NCBI GenBank assembly: GCA_963678085.1
Contig: OY782680.1
Location: 3,038,001-3,102,000, forward strand
Source: Aliishimia sp963678085
GTDB taxonomy: Bacteria; Pseudomonadota; Alphaproteobacteria; Rhodobacterales; Rhodobacteraceae
Direction of reading: 5' to 3'
DNA: 64,000 nucleotides
The notes under the pieces are model-generated. The model did no database searches, was not told the DNA's origin, and worked only from the letters and a program-made list of their open reading frames with translations. A program made the translations under genes and the position numbers. The stretch's first letter is position 1, and every line of letters begins with the position of its first letter. Positions 25,985-34,327 of the stretch are shown piece by piece.

Positions 25985-26085
25985 CTCATACCTTTCTGGT
26001 CAAATAGCCCTGCAATTTCGCGCCCAGCCCCGCCATAATCTGAATCGTCAGCCGAGAGCCGCGCAAATGCTGGCAGGATGTTCAT
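25981..26085 (-). CDS. 34-codon ORF bridging cmr6 and the CARF gene
   Basis: The frame MNILPAFARLSADDSDYGGA plus 14 residues (REIAGLFDQK core) starts inside the cmr6 stop (ATGA) and its own stop overlaps the CARF gene start (ATGA). It thus exactly fills the gap with the same stop-start overlap used by the other cas genes. It could be a small protein or a coupling leader that keeps ribosomes on the message. No family is recognised. A chance frame is possible, but two ATGA junctions make it less likely. Confidence 0.5.
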   Translation of the reverse strand: MNILPAFARLSADDSDYGGAGREIAGLFDQKGMR

Positions 26086-27086
26086 TTTCGAGCCTTAATA
26101 TCGCCTATCGGGAGTTCGTCATGCGCTTGATCATCATCATATCGAATTTCAACTACCGCGCCCTTTGCCTCGATCACAATCGCCTCTTCTCCGGCAGCGA
26201 ACACCCGATCACCAGGCTTAGGCACCCAGTTCTTTTCCGCATCACGTTTTGCCGCATGTGCGGCTTTGGCTTGTGCTAATTTCGCCAACCTCTTTTCCTG
26301 TAATGCATGTTCGGAGGCGAACCGTCCCATCCCGATAGCACTCTTGGCGCCGATCCCGATCCAGTCAAGCGCCTCACACAGAAACGCAAAGCCGGTCTCA
26401 AGATCGCCTGCTTGGCACATCCGGGTCGGAGCCAGGGCAAATTGAAAGCCTTGGTTCTGCTCCACAGCGAGAAAGGGAACGGGCACAGGCGTTTGCCAAT
26501 CGGACGGGGCTTTTTGGTCTACGGTTTCGGGGTTATCTCCCGGCCCGGTCAGGCGCCATTTCCCGTGGGGCGTCATGATCTCTCCCACAAGCTGAACCGG
26601 TCTACATGGCAGCGCATCGAATAGGATCAATGCGCCGATGGCATTGGGTGCCCCAAACAAGCGCGTTAGAGCGGCTTCGTCTTCGCTCCACTCTTGAACC
26701 CAGGCGCGCATCATCCCTTTGATCGCGCTTGCTGGAAGGTAGGGCACTCCAAGGCAATGATGCCACAAAAACCCGTTTTCTAAAGGGCTCGCCAGCCCCA
26801 GCCCAGTGACAAACCGCGATGTATTGCGAAACATCTCGACCCGCCCGTTGAGCGCGGCGGCGAGCGCCTGTTGTCGTTTCACAGCGCGCTGAAGTTCTGG
26901 CTCAACGCCCACCCGCTTTTTTGCAAAGCGCGCGATCCAGTCACTCTTGGCGCTGCTGGGGGCGAGATCGTCAGGGGTGTTGAAGTTCCATTGATCGAAA
27001 AACTTGTCAAATAGCAGCCCGGCATGGAAGGGCGGAACGTGCGGTGGGTTTTCATTGCGGGCACTGGGCAAGGGCAGACCGTTCAT
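26082..27086 (-). CDS. cmr6: Type III-B RAMP protein Cmr6 with a C-terminal extension
   Basis: A 334-residue RAMP-superfamily protein: SRFVTGLGLASPLENGFLWH, then LGVPYLPASAIKGMMRAW (the Cmr6 hallmark), and the glycine-rich GIGAKSAIGMGRF. Cmr6 caps the Cmr4 filament near the 3' end of the crRNA. After the RAMP fold comes an Ala/Lys-rich helix (KRLAKLAQAKAAHAAKRDAE) and a 45-residue tail with a beta-rich pattern (GDRVFAAGEEAIVIEAKGAV then VEIRYDDDQ) like a small SH3/KOW barrel. This tail is not part of common Cmr6. Overlaps cmr5 by ATGA. Confidence 0.9.
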   Translation of the reverse strand: MNGLPLPSARNENPPHVPPFHAGLLFDKFFDQWNFNTPDDLAPSSAKSDWIARFAKKRVGVEPELQRAVKRQQALAAALNGRVEMFRNTSRFVTGLGLASPLENGFLWHHCLGVPYLPASAIKGMMRAWVQEWSEDEAALTRLFGAPNAIGALILFDALPCRPVQLVGEIMTPHGKWRLTGPGDNPETVDQKAPSDWQTPVPVPFLAVEQNQGFQFALAPTRMCQAGDLETGFAFLCEALDWIGIGAKSAIGMGRFASEHALQEKRLAKLAQAKAAHAAKRDAEKNWVPKPGDRVFAAGEEAIVIEAKGAVVEIRYDDDQAHDELPIGDIKARK

Positions 27087-27541
27087 TGTTGAGGCCCATT
27101 GGCGTCGGCTTCACACGCATCGCGCGGCGGGATCAAGGCTTCGGCAAAGATTTTGAGCCATTTGAGAAAGGCCATCACTTCGACCTGAGCACGGATCATA
27201 TCGGCCTCACTGCCCGCCATGATGGCCTTTATGAGGTCGATATTTGTGAAATCGCCGCCTGCGCGCAAGTGCGTGCTGTGATAGGGGCTTCGCGCGCCCC
27301 AGCCATCCGCAGCAACGAGCCAGCCTGAGACGTGATTGAGCAAATTCGCATGGTATTTGGCCCCCTCATTCGAAGAAGCGGATTGTGCGAGCTCTAACGC
27401 AAGGGCTTGGCCCAAACCCGCTCTAATCACGGTTGATGGGAGGCGGCGGGCATAAGCGCGATATTCTTGACACCTGTCGACGTCTTCTAGCGAGTTGATC
27501 GCCTTTAGCGCGAAGGCCGCACGGCGTTGATCCAGCGTCAT
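27083..27541 (-). CDS. cmr5: Type III-B small subunit Cmr5
   Basis: A 152-residue mostly helical protein; the start at 27541 (MTLDQRRAAFALKAINSLED) was chosen because it overlaps the cmr4 stop (ATGA). It shows Cmr5 features: Q-R-R-A-AFAL near the N-terminus, YRAYARRLPSTVIRAGLGQA in the middle and EVMAFLKWLKIFAEALI near the end. Cmr5 is the small subunit that lines the target RNA groove. The position between cmr4 and cmr6 is canonical. Confidence 0.9.
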   Translation of the reverse strand: MTLDQRRAAFALKAINSLEDVDRCQEYRAYARRLPSTVIRAGLGQALALELAQSASSNEGAKYHANLLNHVSGWLVAADGWGARSPYHSTHLRAGGDFTNIDLIKAIMAGSEADMIRAQVEVMAFLKWLKIFAEALIPPRDACEADANGPQQ

Positions 27542-28407
27542 GACCCGGCCCCTGTTTGCGCAAGCTCCGACATGTGCAGCCATCCCTGGCCGATGGTTTC
27601 ATTGCCACCGACTTGCAGATATGGGCGCGCTTTGATTTCGTTGACGAGGATATCCAGATCGGAAAAGTCCTCTATTTTACTACGATTGATTTGGCGCTCA
27701 GACAGGACCATCCACATAAGGGTTTCGCTTGGCAGTGTTTCTTCGGTCCATAAATGCCCGCGCTTGACCCGCTTGGACTCGTCCAGCTCATTTCGTGTGG
27801 CTATCGGCAGCCCGAATTGTGCAAACCATGCAAGATCGTCATCGTGGAGAATTACAATTTCACGTGCGACTGAGCTCGGATCGGAAAACCGCTCAGGAAA
27901 TAGTTGTGCAATGGCTGCGGCCAGGCCCGTCATATCGGCCTTGTCGTCTCGCACGAATTCCCGTTCTTCCAAAGCAAGAAAACCATCCCCATCTCCACAG
28001 TAAGACTGTTTTTGCGGAGCTGGAATGTCGAGAGACATATCTTCGACACCGGCCCGCGTCAGATCACGCTGCAAGCGCCGCAATATCCTAGGGCTCGTGA
28101 CATAGCGATAACTGCCTGACAAGCAGCGAACGGGCAAGAATGCCAGGCGCATTTCACCGCAAAGAATTGATCCCGCGCCGGTGTCATTGCCAAGATCTCC
28201 TGCGGATTTGCCGAATAATCGATCAACATGTTTGTTCAACGCGCCGTCCGAGGCCCAGACTTTCATTGCCCCTTTCACGCCAGATCCTGGGACATGCGGA
28301 AGATGCGTAGATCTCTCGCGGGCAATCGGTAAATCAATGGCTTCGTTCGCTTGCCCGATCCCCACATGAACGGGTGTTTCGGTCAATATCGAAATGAACT
28401 TTGTCAT
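27538..28407 (-). CDS. cmr4: Type III-B RAMP protein Cmr4, backbone RNase
   Basis: A 289-residue protein. The start MTKFISILTETPVHVGIGQA at 28407 overlaps the cmr3 stop. The motif AIDLPIARERSTHLPHVPGS (residues 23-42) carries the aspartate (D25) corresponding to the RNA-cleaving Asp of Cmr4, followed by GVKGAMK. A glycine-rich VGGNETIGQGW segment is near the C-terminus. Cmr4 forms the filament and cuts target RNA at 6-nt intervals; the catalytic Asp is intact, so target RNA cleavage and cOA turn-off should work. Confidence 0.92.
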   Translation of the reverse strand: MTKFISILTETPVHVGIGQANEAIDLPIARERSTHLPHVPGSGVKGAMKVWASDGALNKHVDRLFGKSAGDLGNDTGAGSILCGEMRLAFLPVRCLSGSYRYVTSPRILRRLQRDLTRAGVEDMSLDIPAPQKQSYCGDGDGFLALEEREFVRDDKADMTGLAAAIAQLFPERFSDPSSVAREIVILHDDDLAWFAQFGLPIATRNELDESKRVKRGHLWTEETLPSETLMWMVLSERQINRSKIEDFSDLDILVNEIKARPYLQVGGNETIGQGWLHMSELAQTGAGS

Positions 28408-29534
28408 GGCATCAAATCTCCCCACACGCCAACAAAAGCATGGCCAAACCCCCATTCCGTCGCGCGACCGATCTGAACCGTCTGGCCGATCACGGGCGCT
28501 GCGGTCTCCGTTTCGTCACATTCCATAAAAAAGGTCGATCCGGCCGGAATAAGCTGCCGCATTGGGATCGCGCGTTTCGCCAGTGAATCCCAGCCCCCGA
28601 CCCAGATCGGTTTGCCCAAGCAGGCTGAAACCAACTTGCCCGAAAGGCCCTCCTCGCACCAACCTGGCAGAGGGCGTTGATCCAAGAGAATAGGCGATTG
28701 AGCGATAAGCGTATACCGATCCGTAGAACCGGGCGTTCTGGTCGGTGTCTCGGTCTTGTGGGGTGTATTTTTGCTCTGATCAGCGGCGCTGAGCAGTGCC
28801 ATCCTATGTTCACCGCCCAGCACCACTGGGGCGTCTTGAAACTGTTGAGCATCTTCAAGCCCCGATACATCAACAGAAAGGCCCACGCCCTCCATCAGCC
28901 GTATATGCGCGGCCGTGTAAAGCTGACCGTCATGAACCATGCGTTTTTCTCTATCAATGCCAATTCCCACATGCGGTTCCAATTGCCAAAGCCTTTGCGC
29001 GTCTATGACTGAAGATGGCAGCTTGCCGGACAGGATGCCCTGCATTTCACCTTCGGTCACATATGTGCCTTCACATGTCTTGACGCTAACAAACCCATCC
29101 GGCGATGAGGGCAGGCGCACAAGGCCCAGATCCGTTTCCCTTTCCTTGCCTGGCTGAAGAAACAAAAAACTTGTCTTATTCGTATTGTCCTTGCCCGACT
29201 GCCCCGTTGCCAGATGCAGGGGAGCTGGAAACAATTTTTGAACTTCGCCGTCTGAGTTTGCGCGAACAACGCAAGGCGGGCCAAAACGCAAAGGCCCCAG
29301 TGATGTTTGATCCGACTGCCAATTAACCCCGGTCCCAAGCTCCGATGAAGGCCAGGGTTTTGCCGGAAACCCCTTTTGAGTTGCCATAGCAAATCGAAGG
29401 GCCCCAACGATTGTAGGCGGGTATGGTGGAAAAACGCTTTGCGCTGCTTTAGTCCCTTCATCGCCCTGATTGAACGGAAATCCTTCGCGGAACATCAAAG
29501 TGTCATTCGGGAAAAAGCGAAAACTCTGTATCAT
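28404..29534 (-). CDS. cmr3: Type III-B RAMP protein Cmr3
   Basis: A 376-residue protein with the Cmr3 opening RFFPNDTLMFREGFPFNQGD, then FPPYPPTIVGALRFAM, and late RAMP features GRATEWGFGHAFVG. Cmr3 holds the crRNA 5' handle and joins Cas10 to the backbone. It overlaps cas10 by ATGA at its start and cmr4 at its stop. Confidence 0.9.
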   Translation of the reverse strand: MIQSFRFFPNDTLMFREGFPFNQGDEGTKAAQSVFPPYPPTIVGALRFAMATQKGFPAKPWPSSELGTGVNWQSDQTSLGPLRFGPPCVVRANSDGEVQKLFPAPLHLATGQSGKDNTNKTSFLFLQPGKERETDLGLVRLPSSPDGFVSVKTCEGTYVTEGEMQGILSGKLPSSVIDAQRLWQLEPHVGIGIDREKRMVHDGQLYTAAHIRLMEGVGLSVDVSGLEDAQQFQDAPVVLGGEHRMALLSAADQSKNTPHKTETPTRTPGSTDRYTLIAQSPILLDQRPLPGWCEEGLSGKLVSACLGKPIWVGGWDSLAKRAIPMRQLIPAGSTFFMECDETETAAPVIGQTVQIGRATEWGFGHAFVGVWGDLMP

Positions 29535-31573
29535 TTTGACCGCTCGCCTACTGCGGTGCTTTCAGTGGGCGGCAGATGGACCTCGCTTGCCAAGAACCTG
29601 GCGATCAGGCCCGCGCCAAACGACACCTGCTTTGACGGTCGCACCTTGCCGCATTCATCGCTCTTCAGCGGAAAAAATAATTCTTTCAAACGCTCAATCT
29701 TATCGTTGTCGGCGCTCGTTGGTATGTCTCGACCACCAAATTGTTGTCTAAGCTCATGAAGAAGCAAAGGCTCCAAGAACTCTGGTATTGCCGCACCCCC
29801 ACCTTCTCTTGGCGCTATTGAATTGGACTCTATTTCCAAAAGCGCCCGGTATTTATGTAAAAACTTGTGGAAGAAGCCTTTGGCAAAATCCGGGTCGGTG
29901 CCTCCAAAGCCCGAACGTGCCAAATCAGCAAGAAATTTCACGCGCCCGCCATTGGATTCGAAAGTCGAAGCCCAATCGCATGCAACGCCCCCAGGTTTGA
30001 GCAAAGCAATCGCAATCGCATTCCGACCGGTTTCATTTTTCGCAACCGCGTCAAGGTAGTGTTCTGACTCCCGAAGAACCATTGATAGTGGGGATCTCTT
30101 GAAATGCGCATAGACAATTGACGCGGATATCGTGAATCCCGCCTGTTCTCGATTTCCAGGGATATGGAATTCAAAAGCATCTAGAAATATTTCACGCAGC
30201 CTAAGAGCGGCTTCGATCGCGTCTTGAGCGGGCACAATCGCAAGTACATCATCACCGCCCGCGTAAACCAAAACGCCATGGATCGCATTCTCTGCGCGGT
30301 GATCAAAGGATTTGGCAACATTGCTGGTAAACGTAAACAACGCCTCTTTAATGACCTCTTTGCGTTCTCGAATCTGCTCCCCAATTCGATCACCATCCAT
30401 GCGCAAAACGGCATAGAATTCGGATGCTCGACAAGGGCCACTATCCCGTTGCCCGAGAGACTTACAGATTTTGTCAAGACCCGAATTTAGATTACTCGTG
30501 GCGGCCCTCAATTGATCGCTTTTCAAGGCCTCTTTGACCAGTGTTTGAATCCCATCTGCGTGCAACAAATGACCGTCAAGTTTAGCCACGCTGCGCATAT
30601 GATCCTGCCCTGGCAGCCCAAATAGTTTTGGACTTTCCCACTCACCAAAAGTTTGGCTGCGAAAGGTTTCTGATATAGTTTTTAGATAAGCGTGGCAGCT
30701 TGCTTCAACATCTGCCCGCTCTTGCTCAAGCCTTTTCAACCACGGGGCTGCGGCTATATAGCTTGTCGATGGCCAATGACGAATGTTCAGAATATCTTTC
30801 CCAGGCGTGAAAGGTACTGCCGCTCCAATCCTTCCTTTTTTCGAAAGCTCGACAGGGAAAAAGCGTTTGATCAGAGCAATCGCACTAAGGCGCTCATCTT
30901 GCTGTACGTCTAGGTTATCTTTACCTAATCTGTCGCGGAGCTGAGACCAAAATTCCGCTTGTTGCTCTTTCTCGCCTATCCTGTGAAACCCCGAAATTTC
31001 TTGAAATTGCCCCATTAGACGGCAATGATCACCGCCCTCGCCAGCCAATTGTAAATGGGCTCGCCAATTCTTTCTTTGGTCAAGCCAGTTATCATCTCTT
31101 ATTTCATCACCAGATTCGCCGGTAACCCACGAAATATCCCAGAACGAATTTACCTGCCTATCCCAAATCTCCTTCGCGGCACCGCCGCCCCCGGCGCTAT
31201 AGCTTGCCGCGTCCTGAACATAATTATTCCAAATCGCATTTGAGATTTCCATCCAGGCATCCGTTATCGCTGTTGCACAATGAGCGCCGATATTCTGTGC
31301 TTGATCCTTCGGAATCGTGGCGCGGAAACGGTTGGGCAGCGATCCTATATATGGGCCAGGATCTGCCGAAGCCGTGCGCAATGCCTCAAAAAGCGCATCG
31401 CCATCCACCTTTGGAAAGTCGATTGTCGCACCTGCATTTACAGCCGCTTTCATGGCGTGCCCTGAGAGAAGGGATAACAAAAAAGAGCCGGCCCAAAAAT
31501 CGCGCAACCGTCTGGCATCATTTATAAACCCCTGCACGGGGCCAAATGTAAAATGAAGGATGCGCTCTGTCAT
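29531..31573 (-). CDS. cas10: Cas10/Cmr2 without HD domain, GGDD cyclase intact
   Basis: A 680-residue Cmr2. The N-terminus, MTERILHFTFGPVQGFINDA, is the segment that follows the HD domain in longer relatives, so the HD DNase is absent. The palm domain carries LVYAGGDDVLAIVP with GGDD at residues 439-442, the active site that makes cyclic oligoadenylates from ATP. FTISASIVYAHFKRSP-type strands and a helical C-terminal D4 domain follow. Length is below the usual 800-1000 residues. So the complex should signal by cOA but not cut DNA itself. ATGA overlaps with cmr1 and cmr3. Confidence 0.93.
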   Translation of the reverse strand: MTERILHFTFGPVQGFINDARRLRDFWAGSFLLSLLSGHAMKAAVNAGATIDFPKVDGDALFEALRTASADPGPYIGSLPNRFRATIPKDQAQNIGAHCATAITDAWMEISNAIWNNYVQDAASYSAGGGGAAKEIWDRQVNSFWDISWVTGESGDEIRDDNWLDQRKNWRAHLQLAGEGGDHCRLMGQFQEISGFHRIGEKEQQAEFWSQLRDRLGKDNLDVQQDERLSAIALIKRFFPVELSKKGRIGAAVPFTPGKDILNIRHWPSTSYIAAAPWLKRLEQERADVEASCHAYLKTISETFRSQTFGEWESPKLFGLPGQDHMRSVAKLDGHLLHADGIQTLVKEALKSDQLRAATSNLNSGLDKICKSLGQRDSGPCRASEFYAVLRMDGDRIGEQIRERKEVIKEALFTFTSNVAKSFDHRAENAIHGVLVYAGGDDVLAIVPAQDAIEAALRLREIFLDAFEFHIPGNREQAGFTISASIVYAHFKRSPLSMVLRESEHYLDAVAKNETGRNAIAIALLKPGGVACDWASTFESNGGRVKFLADLARSGFGGTDPDFAKGFFHKFLHKYRALLEIESNSIAPREGGGAAIPEFLEPLLLHELRQQFGGRDIPTSADNDKIERLKELFFPLKSDECGKVRPSKQVSFGAGLIARFLASEVHLPPTESTAVGERSK

Positions 31574-32817
31574 GATTGAGAAAATACTTTATGAGTTGCG
31601 AATGGTTTTTTCTCCGAGCCAGTTGAATTAGCTTGACCTGAGGCTGCTCGGACACTTCCATCAAGGAAGTCGCGAATGACGCCTGAGTTGGCCTGAAATG
31701 GAAAATCGGTCCTGCCTTGAACGCGGTGCAAACGGGCACGACTAGGCAAGAACTTATTCGCGAAGTGAATAGCGACGGGCACAAATTTGTTACCGATTTT
31801 GGTGATATGGAACAGCAAAGGACTTGCGCGCCGCTCCCAATCCGCGTTCGGCTTTATTTCCAGTTTCAAATTCTTACCGCCAGGGTGGCTCTTAAAATAG
31901 TTATGCGGCAAGCCGAAGTTCGCGCGCTCAGGAATTCGAGCGTTCCTTTGATTCCAATTATCCGGATTGTGACCCCCGTTCGCCGCCGAACAATATGCCC
32001 TTTTGAACCAATCATGATCTGACTCGAAGTTCTTTCGGCTTTGCCGACCTGCAACCATTCCACCGCTTCCCCAGCTTCGGTACATCAAAAATTCGTCCCC
32101 CAATGCGTTCAATGCGTCGCGCCAGTTAGGAAAATCCCCCGCCCAAATTCGGATATCGGTTTCCGCTGCAATCGCACTCAGAGGAAAATCTCTCCCTGAA
32201 ACCACTCGTTTCCCAGCGGCATCCCGGATCTGCTTTTGATATTGCTCTATGGATGACGGCGGCGCGAAGTCATGGCCACCGGGGCTTCCGGTCAAGGATA
32301 TTAGGCGAATTGATCCGAAACCACGTCTTTTCCGCGCGCCCAACCCACCCAGCAGACCAAAGATCCTCATAGCGCGGCAGATCTCTGCCACCGAAGTCTC
32401 GGGGGCTTTCTTGCGAAATTTTATCGCGACCGAGAATTCACCTTGTTCAAAGCAGCTGCGCTTCCCTTCAATACCGTAGCCAAGATACTTTGCCCCTATG
32501 TTAAGTTTGTTCAACTTCTGAAAGTCGGTTTTACGGTCGATATTGCAGTCAACCAACTTCAGCAGGAATTGCCCTTGCCCATCACGCGCGGATCCAAATA
32601 GCGCGCACTCGTCTTGATGAAGCCGATCCAGAGCAGTATGCATCTCGACCGGTGTTATTTCTTGACCTGCGCTGAAATAGGATTGGAACTTGATCGCCCG
32701 CCACCAAAAAGCGATCTCAGACTTAATCGAAGCCAGCCTTAATTCAGGAACAGATTGGTCAAATCCCGACATAAACAACGGGGTGACAATCTCGAACCGG
32801 GCAATAATCTCTGTCAA
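31570..32817 (-). CDS. cmr1: Type III-B RAMP protein Cmr1
   Basis: A 415-residue protein opening IARFEIVTPLFMSGFDQSVP and ELRLASIKSEIAFWWRAIKF (the Cmr1 hallmark P-E-R-S-I-K-x-x-F-WWRA), with the G-rich GGLGARKRRGFGSIRL. Cmr1 sits at the crRNA 3' end and takes part in target RNA capture. It starts after an 81-bp gap from cas6, the only real gap in the operon, so a promoter could lie there. GAGAAA 9 nt before the ATG may be the ribosome-binding site. Confidence 0.9.
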   Translation of the reverse strand: MTEIIARFEIVTPLFMSGFDQSVPELRLASIKSEIAFWWRAIKFQSYFSAGQEITPVEMHTALDRLHQDECALFGSARDGQGQFLLKLVDCNIDRKTDFQKLNKLNIGAKYLGYGIEGKRSCFEQGEFSVAIKFRKKAPETSVAEICRAMRIFGLLGGLGARKRRGFGSIRLISLTGSPGGHDFAPPSSIEQYQKQIRDAAGKRVVSGRDFPLSAIAAETDIRIWAGDFPNWRDALNALGDEFLMYRSWGSGGMVAGRQSRKNFESDHDWFKRAYCSAANGGHNPDNWNQRNARIPERANFGLPHNYFKSHPGGKNLKLEIKPNADWERRASPLLFHITKIGNKFVPVAIHFANKFLPSRARLHRVQGRTDFPFQANSGVIRDFLDGSVRAASGQANSTGSEKKPFATHKVFSQS

Positions 32818-32898
32818 AAATTTCTCCGTTAACGATTCATTAACGAATATGGCGATACAATCCTCCGTTGCAACAAAAATCTTCTCAATTGAAACTCG
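32818..32898 (-). promoter_or_regulatory. Only non-coding gap in the cas operon, possible internal promoter
   Basis: On the minus strand it holds CGTTAATGAATCGTTAACGG, two direct CGTTAA repeats around the palindrome GTTAAC, close to the cmr1 start. A weak TTGCAA / 17-nt / ATATTC promoter-like pair precedes it. An operator for separate control of the cmr genes is possible, not shown. Confidence 0.35.
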
Positions 32899-33816
32899 TC
32901 ACAGATCCGGGCTAGCGCTGACCATCTCAAATCGACCGCAGCCAATGGCCGCCTTACCCCCTGCGTGAACGACTTCGCCGAGCTTAAAAAACGGCGCAAG
33001 ATCACCGCAGTGGGCATTCAAATTCAGCAGGCCAACCAGTCCCCGCTCAGGAAAGATTTGCCGCTGCCGGGCAGTCGGATGTTTCCACGCATCACGTGCC
33101 GCGCCGCGCGCCCAATATGCGCCCGAAAAGCGATCGGCCAAAATTTGGTGCATCTCAGAAACCGACAAGGGCAACCCGATGCCATACCAAGCCAGAATAC
33201 CGGAGAGGCGCCGATGTATCCCCCGAAGAACCGACAGCGGCGCGTCTTGCCCGACTTTGTGATGGCGCATCGAAAGCGGCGTTAAAAACCAAAGCGCCAG
33301 GTTTTCCCCGTCAGAAAGATCACCAGGCGCGATTTGCCCCACGAAAACACGTCGGGCCACAACAGAATAGGCGCGACCCAGGGGCAGCCGTTCATTGCGC
33401 GTCAAAGCGCGCGTTAGCGCCTCACTCACCTCCGAGGCATGTGCCATCAACGGTCCGAAAAGTCGGATGCGAACGGTTGCGCCGCCTTGCTCGACCTGCA
33501 ACAGGAACGGCTTGGGGTAGGGGAGCCCCTTGGCCATCTCCGTTTCCCAATTGCGAAACATTAAGAAATTCGCGCCAGGGATATCGAGCGGATCACTTAC
33601 AGGATGTATGAAGCGGGCCCCAAGCGCCTCCCCCACCGCGCCGCGCAGCGCTACAAAATGCGACATCTGCCATTGGAAACTGCCCGGCACATCCAGATCA
33701 ATCTCCACATCAACCCAGCGGAAATGATCGATAACATCCCCCCAAGAACCCGAGAGCGCCCCCGCCCCAGCAATCTTGCGCCGGATCGCGCAAAGATTAG
33801 GCGGCAGGGCGATCAT
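32899..33816 (-). CDS. cas6: Cas6 family pre-crRNA endoribonuclease
   Basis: A 305-residue protein; I chose MIALPPNLCAIRRKIAGAGA at 33816 because its ATG overlaps the cas2 stop (ATGA). It has the Cas6/Cas_Cas6 (PF10040-like) layout with RLPLGRAYSVVARRVFVGQ, LWFLTPLSMRHHKVGQDAPL in the middle, and the C-terminal glycine-rich GGKAAIGCGRFEM. Cas6 cuts within the repeat to leave an 8-nt 5' handle. It has to act on repeats of both arrays, whose 5' palindromes differ but whose 3' 24 nt are the same. Confidence 0.88.
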   Translation of the reverse strand: MIALPPNLCAIRRKIAGAGALSGSWGDVIDHFRWVDVEIDLDVPGSFQWQMSHFVALRGAVGEALGARFIHPVSDPLDIPGANFLMFRNWETEMAKGLPYPKPFLLQVEQGGATVRIRLFGPLMAHASEVSEALTRALTRNERLPLGRAYSVVARRVFVGQIAPGDLSDGENLALWFLTPLSMRHHKVGQDAPLSVLRGIHRRLSGILAWYGIGLPLSVSEMHQILADRFSGAYWARGAARDAWKHPTARQRQIFPERGLVGLLNLNAHCGDLAPFFKLGEVVHAGGKAAIGCGRFEMVSASPDL

Positions 33817-34103
33817 AAAAGCCAATACCCCTCGGCCCGGTCCATCGCAACGCCCGCGCCCACAACCTGAGATCGCTTCAACCCATTCGCCCCAATCGCA
33901 TAGACACGCAGGCTGTCACCAGATCCCAGAAATCTTTCCACATGGGCGGCGATGGCATCGGCGCGCTTGCGGCTCATGCGCGCCTCAAACACCGAATATT
34001 GAACGCGCGTGGCATGTTCTTCCAGCGTGCGAGCAACTTTGCGCCGCCGCTTGGATGAAGAAACGTCATAAGTGAAAACCATCAGCATTTCCGCGCTAGC
34101 CAT
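33813..34103 (-). CDS. cas2: Cas2 without a cas1 partner
   Basis: A 96-residue protein, start MASAEMLMVFTYDVSSSKRR at 34103. The conserved Asp follows the first strand (MVFTYDV, D13), then KVARTLEEHATRVQYSVFEA, the family signature, and SLRVYAIGANG. Cas2 is the dimeric scaffold of the spacer acquisition complex with Cas1. There is no cas1, cas4 or reverse transcriptase in the window, so adaptation needs an outside Cas1 or is lost. First gene of the operon, divergent from array 2. Confidence 0.9.
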   Translation of the reverse strand: MASAEMLMVFTYDVSSSKRRRKVARTLEEHATRVQYSVFEARMSRKRADAIAAHVERFLGSGDSLRVYAIGANGLKRSQVVGAGVAMDRAEGYWLL

Positions 34104-34327
34104 GGACCCTCTCTTTGTGCAATATGCCCCCCGCATCTGACGATGCCATCGCGCGCCTGTCAACCAAATCGGGCTTGGAAATCAGGCAAGAACATGAAGA
34201 TAAAGGAAAAAATGCGAAAATGACCCGCCGAAATCCGACCCAGCCCAGAAGCAAGCATCGCAAAAGCGCCTCAACCATGGAAACCTACCTTGAAAGGCAC
34301 ATAGACTCAGCATATTCCTGGAACTGA
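34104..34327. promoter_or_regulatory. Leader of CRISPR array 2 and cas operon promoter region
   Basis: This 224-bp gap separates divergent cas2 and array 2, so it must hold the cas promoter (minus strand) and the array promoter or leader (plus strand). It is purine-rich around 34185-34225 (AAGATAAAGGAAAAAATGCG). No -35/-10 pair is clear. Confidence 0.6.
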
